The notes beneath the pieces are model-generated. The model saw only the letters and a program-made list of their open reading frames with translations, did no database searches and had not been told where the DNA came from. Below are positions 21,237 to 22,676 of a stretch of 22,676 nt of DNA, piece by piece. Within the stretch, counting starts at the first letter, position 1, and every line of letters starts with the position of its first letter. The DNA is from an uncultured Bacilli bacterium. GTDB lineage: Bacteria > Bacillota_I > Bacilli_A > RF39 > UBA660. The DNA lies in NCBI GenBank assembly GCA_934120015.1, contig CAKOTD010000022.1, forward strand, positions 1 to 22,676, given 5' to 3'. Position numbers and translations under genes: made by a program.

Positions 21237-22676
21237 CTATTCTACTAAACCCAATATTTTATAACTACTAGAATAAGAGCCATAACTACTTGAAGTTATT
21301 CCATTATTAGTAGTTCCTGAATAACTAGACTGTCCCGGTAGAATTTGTACTTTAACTAACACAGTTTCTCCTGCTTTTGCAAGCCCCATGTGAATAACTG
21401 CTTTTGCTACGATTGAATCAGCAGTATATATTTCTGTCCCCCATAATGAACCACTATTTGAAGCTGTAACTATGACTCCATACACCTTATCAGTTTGATT
21501 ACTATACGAAGTCATAGTACCCGGATTCTTTATAATTTCTAACTCTGGTGGAAAAATTCCAACTATTGTTTTAAACTCCTTTACAACGGAAAGCATTCCA
21601 TTTGAGTCAACTACATAACTTGATATTGTATGTTCACTATAGTTTTCTAAACTTTCAAATGTATAACTTGATGTAGTAGTTTCTATATAATCATTATTAT
21701 CTAGTTTATAGTAGTACTTTTCTATTTTGGCCCCATTATATCCACTTGCCGTTATTACTGCTGTTATACTATTTTCACTCGATGTTGTTGTTAAACTATC
21801 TATTGTTGGAATCTTTATTGAGGTTCCATCTTCTTTTATGAATTCATATGCATTATAAGAAGTATTACATGAATTATTTCTTGATGTTATTCCATTTATT
21901 GTACTTCCCACATATCCCTCATCTGGACATTTGACTACTTTTACCTTTAATAATTTTGTTTCATTTGCTTTTACCAAGTTCATGTGCATTGCTGCTTTAT
22001 TAATATTTTGGCCCCTATAATATGTCCCAGTTCCATATATTGCACCAGAATTTGTTCCTGTTACTAACACTGGATATACTTTTCCTAATGTATTATATTT
22101 GGTTTCAAAATATATACTTACTGATGCACTTGGATCTGGCATTATATTTATCTTTTTAGTTACTATTTCACTTTCTCTTCCTGTTGAATCTTTTGTCCAA
22201 GCTTTATATTCATAACTTTCAGTTAATTGGTAACTAAAAGTTGATCTTGTAGTACTTGAACCTTTTGAACCGCTAATTAAACTTTCAACTGAATAATATC
22301 CTGTTAAATTTGTCATATCGTCTGCATATTTTACTGTCACGATTGTCCCATTTGGATACCACATTTCCCCGTCTACTTCATATCCTTCATGATCAAGTGT
22401 TATTGTTGGAATTGGTATTTCTTTTGCTGTTGATACTTTACTTACCAACGTTTCTGATGTTACACCATTCGAATCTACTACATATCCTGATATTGTATGT
22501 TCTATATATGGTGTTACCTCTTCAAATGTATAGTATGGACTGCTTGATTCTATATAATCATTATTATCTAGCTTATAGTAATACTTTTCTATTTTGGCTC
22601 CATTATATCCACTTGCCGTTATTACTGCTGTTATACTATTTTCACTCGATGTTGTTGTTAAACTATCTATTGTTGG
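21237..22676 (-). CDS. Modular LCCL / Ig-Fn3 repeat protein, 5' end missing
   Basis: Partial gene; the frame stays open to the window edge, giving 479 residues of the C-terminal part. Modules in this fragment: 1-95, a partial Fn3/Ig-like unit; about 96-190, a different Ig-like unit (TITLDHEGYEVDGEMW); about 201-280, an LCCL-like domain with YVGSTINGITS and two Cys; about 290-375, an Fn3/Ig-like unit nearly identical at its start to the first; 399-475, a clear LCCL domain (SLWGTEIYTADS, KAVIHMGLAKAGE, NNGITSSSYGSYSSS). LCCL domains are known in secreted and surface proteins and may bind glycans or lipids. It ends four residues after the last LCCL without LPXTG or membrane anchor. A TTG at 22446-22448 is internal, not a start. 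Ser/Thr/Tyr-rich. Likely exported, but the signal is outside the window. Confidence 0.85.
   Translation of the reverse strand, partial: PTIDSLTTTSSENSITAVITASGYNGAKIEKYYYKLDNNDYIESSSPYYTFEEVTPYIEHTISGYVVDSNGVTSETLVSKVSTAKEIPIPTITLDHEGYEVDGEMWYPNGTIVTVKYADDMTNLTGYYSVESLISGSKGSSTTRSTFSYQLTESYEYKAWTKDSTGRESEIVTKKINIMPDPSASVSIYFETKYNTLGKVYPVLVTGTNSGAIYGTGTYYRGQNINKAAMHMNLVKANETKLLKVKVVKCPDEGYVGSTINGITSRNNSCNTSYNAYEFIKEDGTSIKIPTIDSLTTTSSENSITAVITASGYNGAKIEKYYYKLDNNDYIETTTSSYTFESLENYSEHTISSYVVDSNGMLSVVKEFKTIVGIFPPELEIIKNPGTMTSYSNQTDKVYGVIVTASNSGSLWGTEIYTADSIVAKAVIHMGLAKAGETVLVKVQILPGQSSYSGTTNNGITSSSYGSYSSSYKILGLVE
21681..21809. repeat. 129-bp direct repeat, copy A
   Basis: Matches 22548-22676 with three mismatches over 129 bases, offset exactly 867 bases (289 codons). 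Both copies lie in frame in the modular gene, and the three differences are all at third codon positions that do not change the amino acid. Confidence 0.9.
22548..22676. repeat. 129-bp direct repeat, copy B (reaches the window edge)
   Basis: Second copy of 21681-21809, encoding the same 43 residues (beginning PTIDSLTTTSSENS). It may continue beyond the window, so the repeat length is a minimum. Confidence 0.9.

Noticed and set aside
22446..22448. TTG taken as the start of a complete 403-residue gene
   Set aside because: The frame stays open to the window edge, the upstream residues repeat a module seen later in the protein, and no SD precedes the TTG.
1..22676. tRNA, rRNA, CRISPR arrays, insertion sequences
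   Set aside because: I scanned the gaps between genes by eye and saw no cloverleaf, no regular spaced repeats and no transposase frame; a dedicated search could still find a small RNA.

Overview
This AT-rich window reads as chromosomal DNA of a low-GC Gram-positive bacterium (Bacillota, probably a Bacilli-like or gut-type lineage). The evidence is the S10-spc-alpha ribosomal gene order continuing through secY-adk-map-infA-rpmJ-rpsM-rpsK-rpoA-rplQ, AGGAGG-type ribosome binding sites, zinc forms of S14, L36 and adenylate kinase, short MKK lipoprotein signals, and spore-coat-type CotJ genes. A D-Ala-D-Ala ligase implies a peptidoglycan wall. Trp is read from TGG, and map ends in TGA at its conserved C-terminus, so the code is the standard bacterial one and this is not a wall-less Mycoplasma-type organism. 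The species cannot be named from sequence alone.

Layout, left to right. (1) 1-1559, minus strand: three small predicted lipoproteins. Two of them (6-422 and 549-941) are paralogues ending in Thr-Cys-Lys. (2) 1562-15780, minus strand: one long ribosomal superoperon read right to left, from a near-consensus promoter and structured leader in front of rpsJ to a terminator after rplQ. rpmD (L30), normally between rpsE and rplO, is absent; only one base separates those two genes. The stretch rplO-secY-adk-map-infA is very tightly coupled, and secY, adk and map use TTG, GTG and GTG starts. (3) 15921-17040, plus strand: a two-gene cotJ operon in which CotJA and CotJB are fused into one protein, followed by the manganese-catalase-like CotJC. 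A sigma-E-like promoter candidate lies in front. (4) 17043-18867: a zinc-ribbon protein, ddl, and a divergent pair of small XRE-type regulators sharing a perfect 19-bp palindrome between them. (5) 18886-20761, minus strand: the translational GTPase BipA/TypA with its own promoter. (6) 20786-22676, minus strand: a lipoprotein preceded by the 3' part of a large modular gene that runs off the right edge. That gene encodes alternating Ig/Fn3-like and LCCL-like modules and carries a 129-bp direct repeat whose copies differ only at synonymous sites.

How it works together: the core is the translation, secretion and transcription operon, with IF1, methionine aminopeptidase, adenylate kinase, SecY and RNA polymerase alpha embedded in it. 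The flanks are envelope functions: lipoproteins, the wall ligase, a modular exported-type protein and the CotJ cluster. The less ordinary points are the CotJA-CotJB fusion with its promoter, the missing L30 gene, the altered adenylate kinase P-loop, the extended IF1 and L3 proteins, and the LCCL-repeat protein. No tRNA, rRNA, CRISPR array, insertion sequence or prophage structure was seen.
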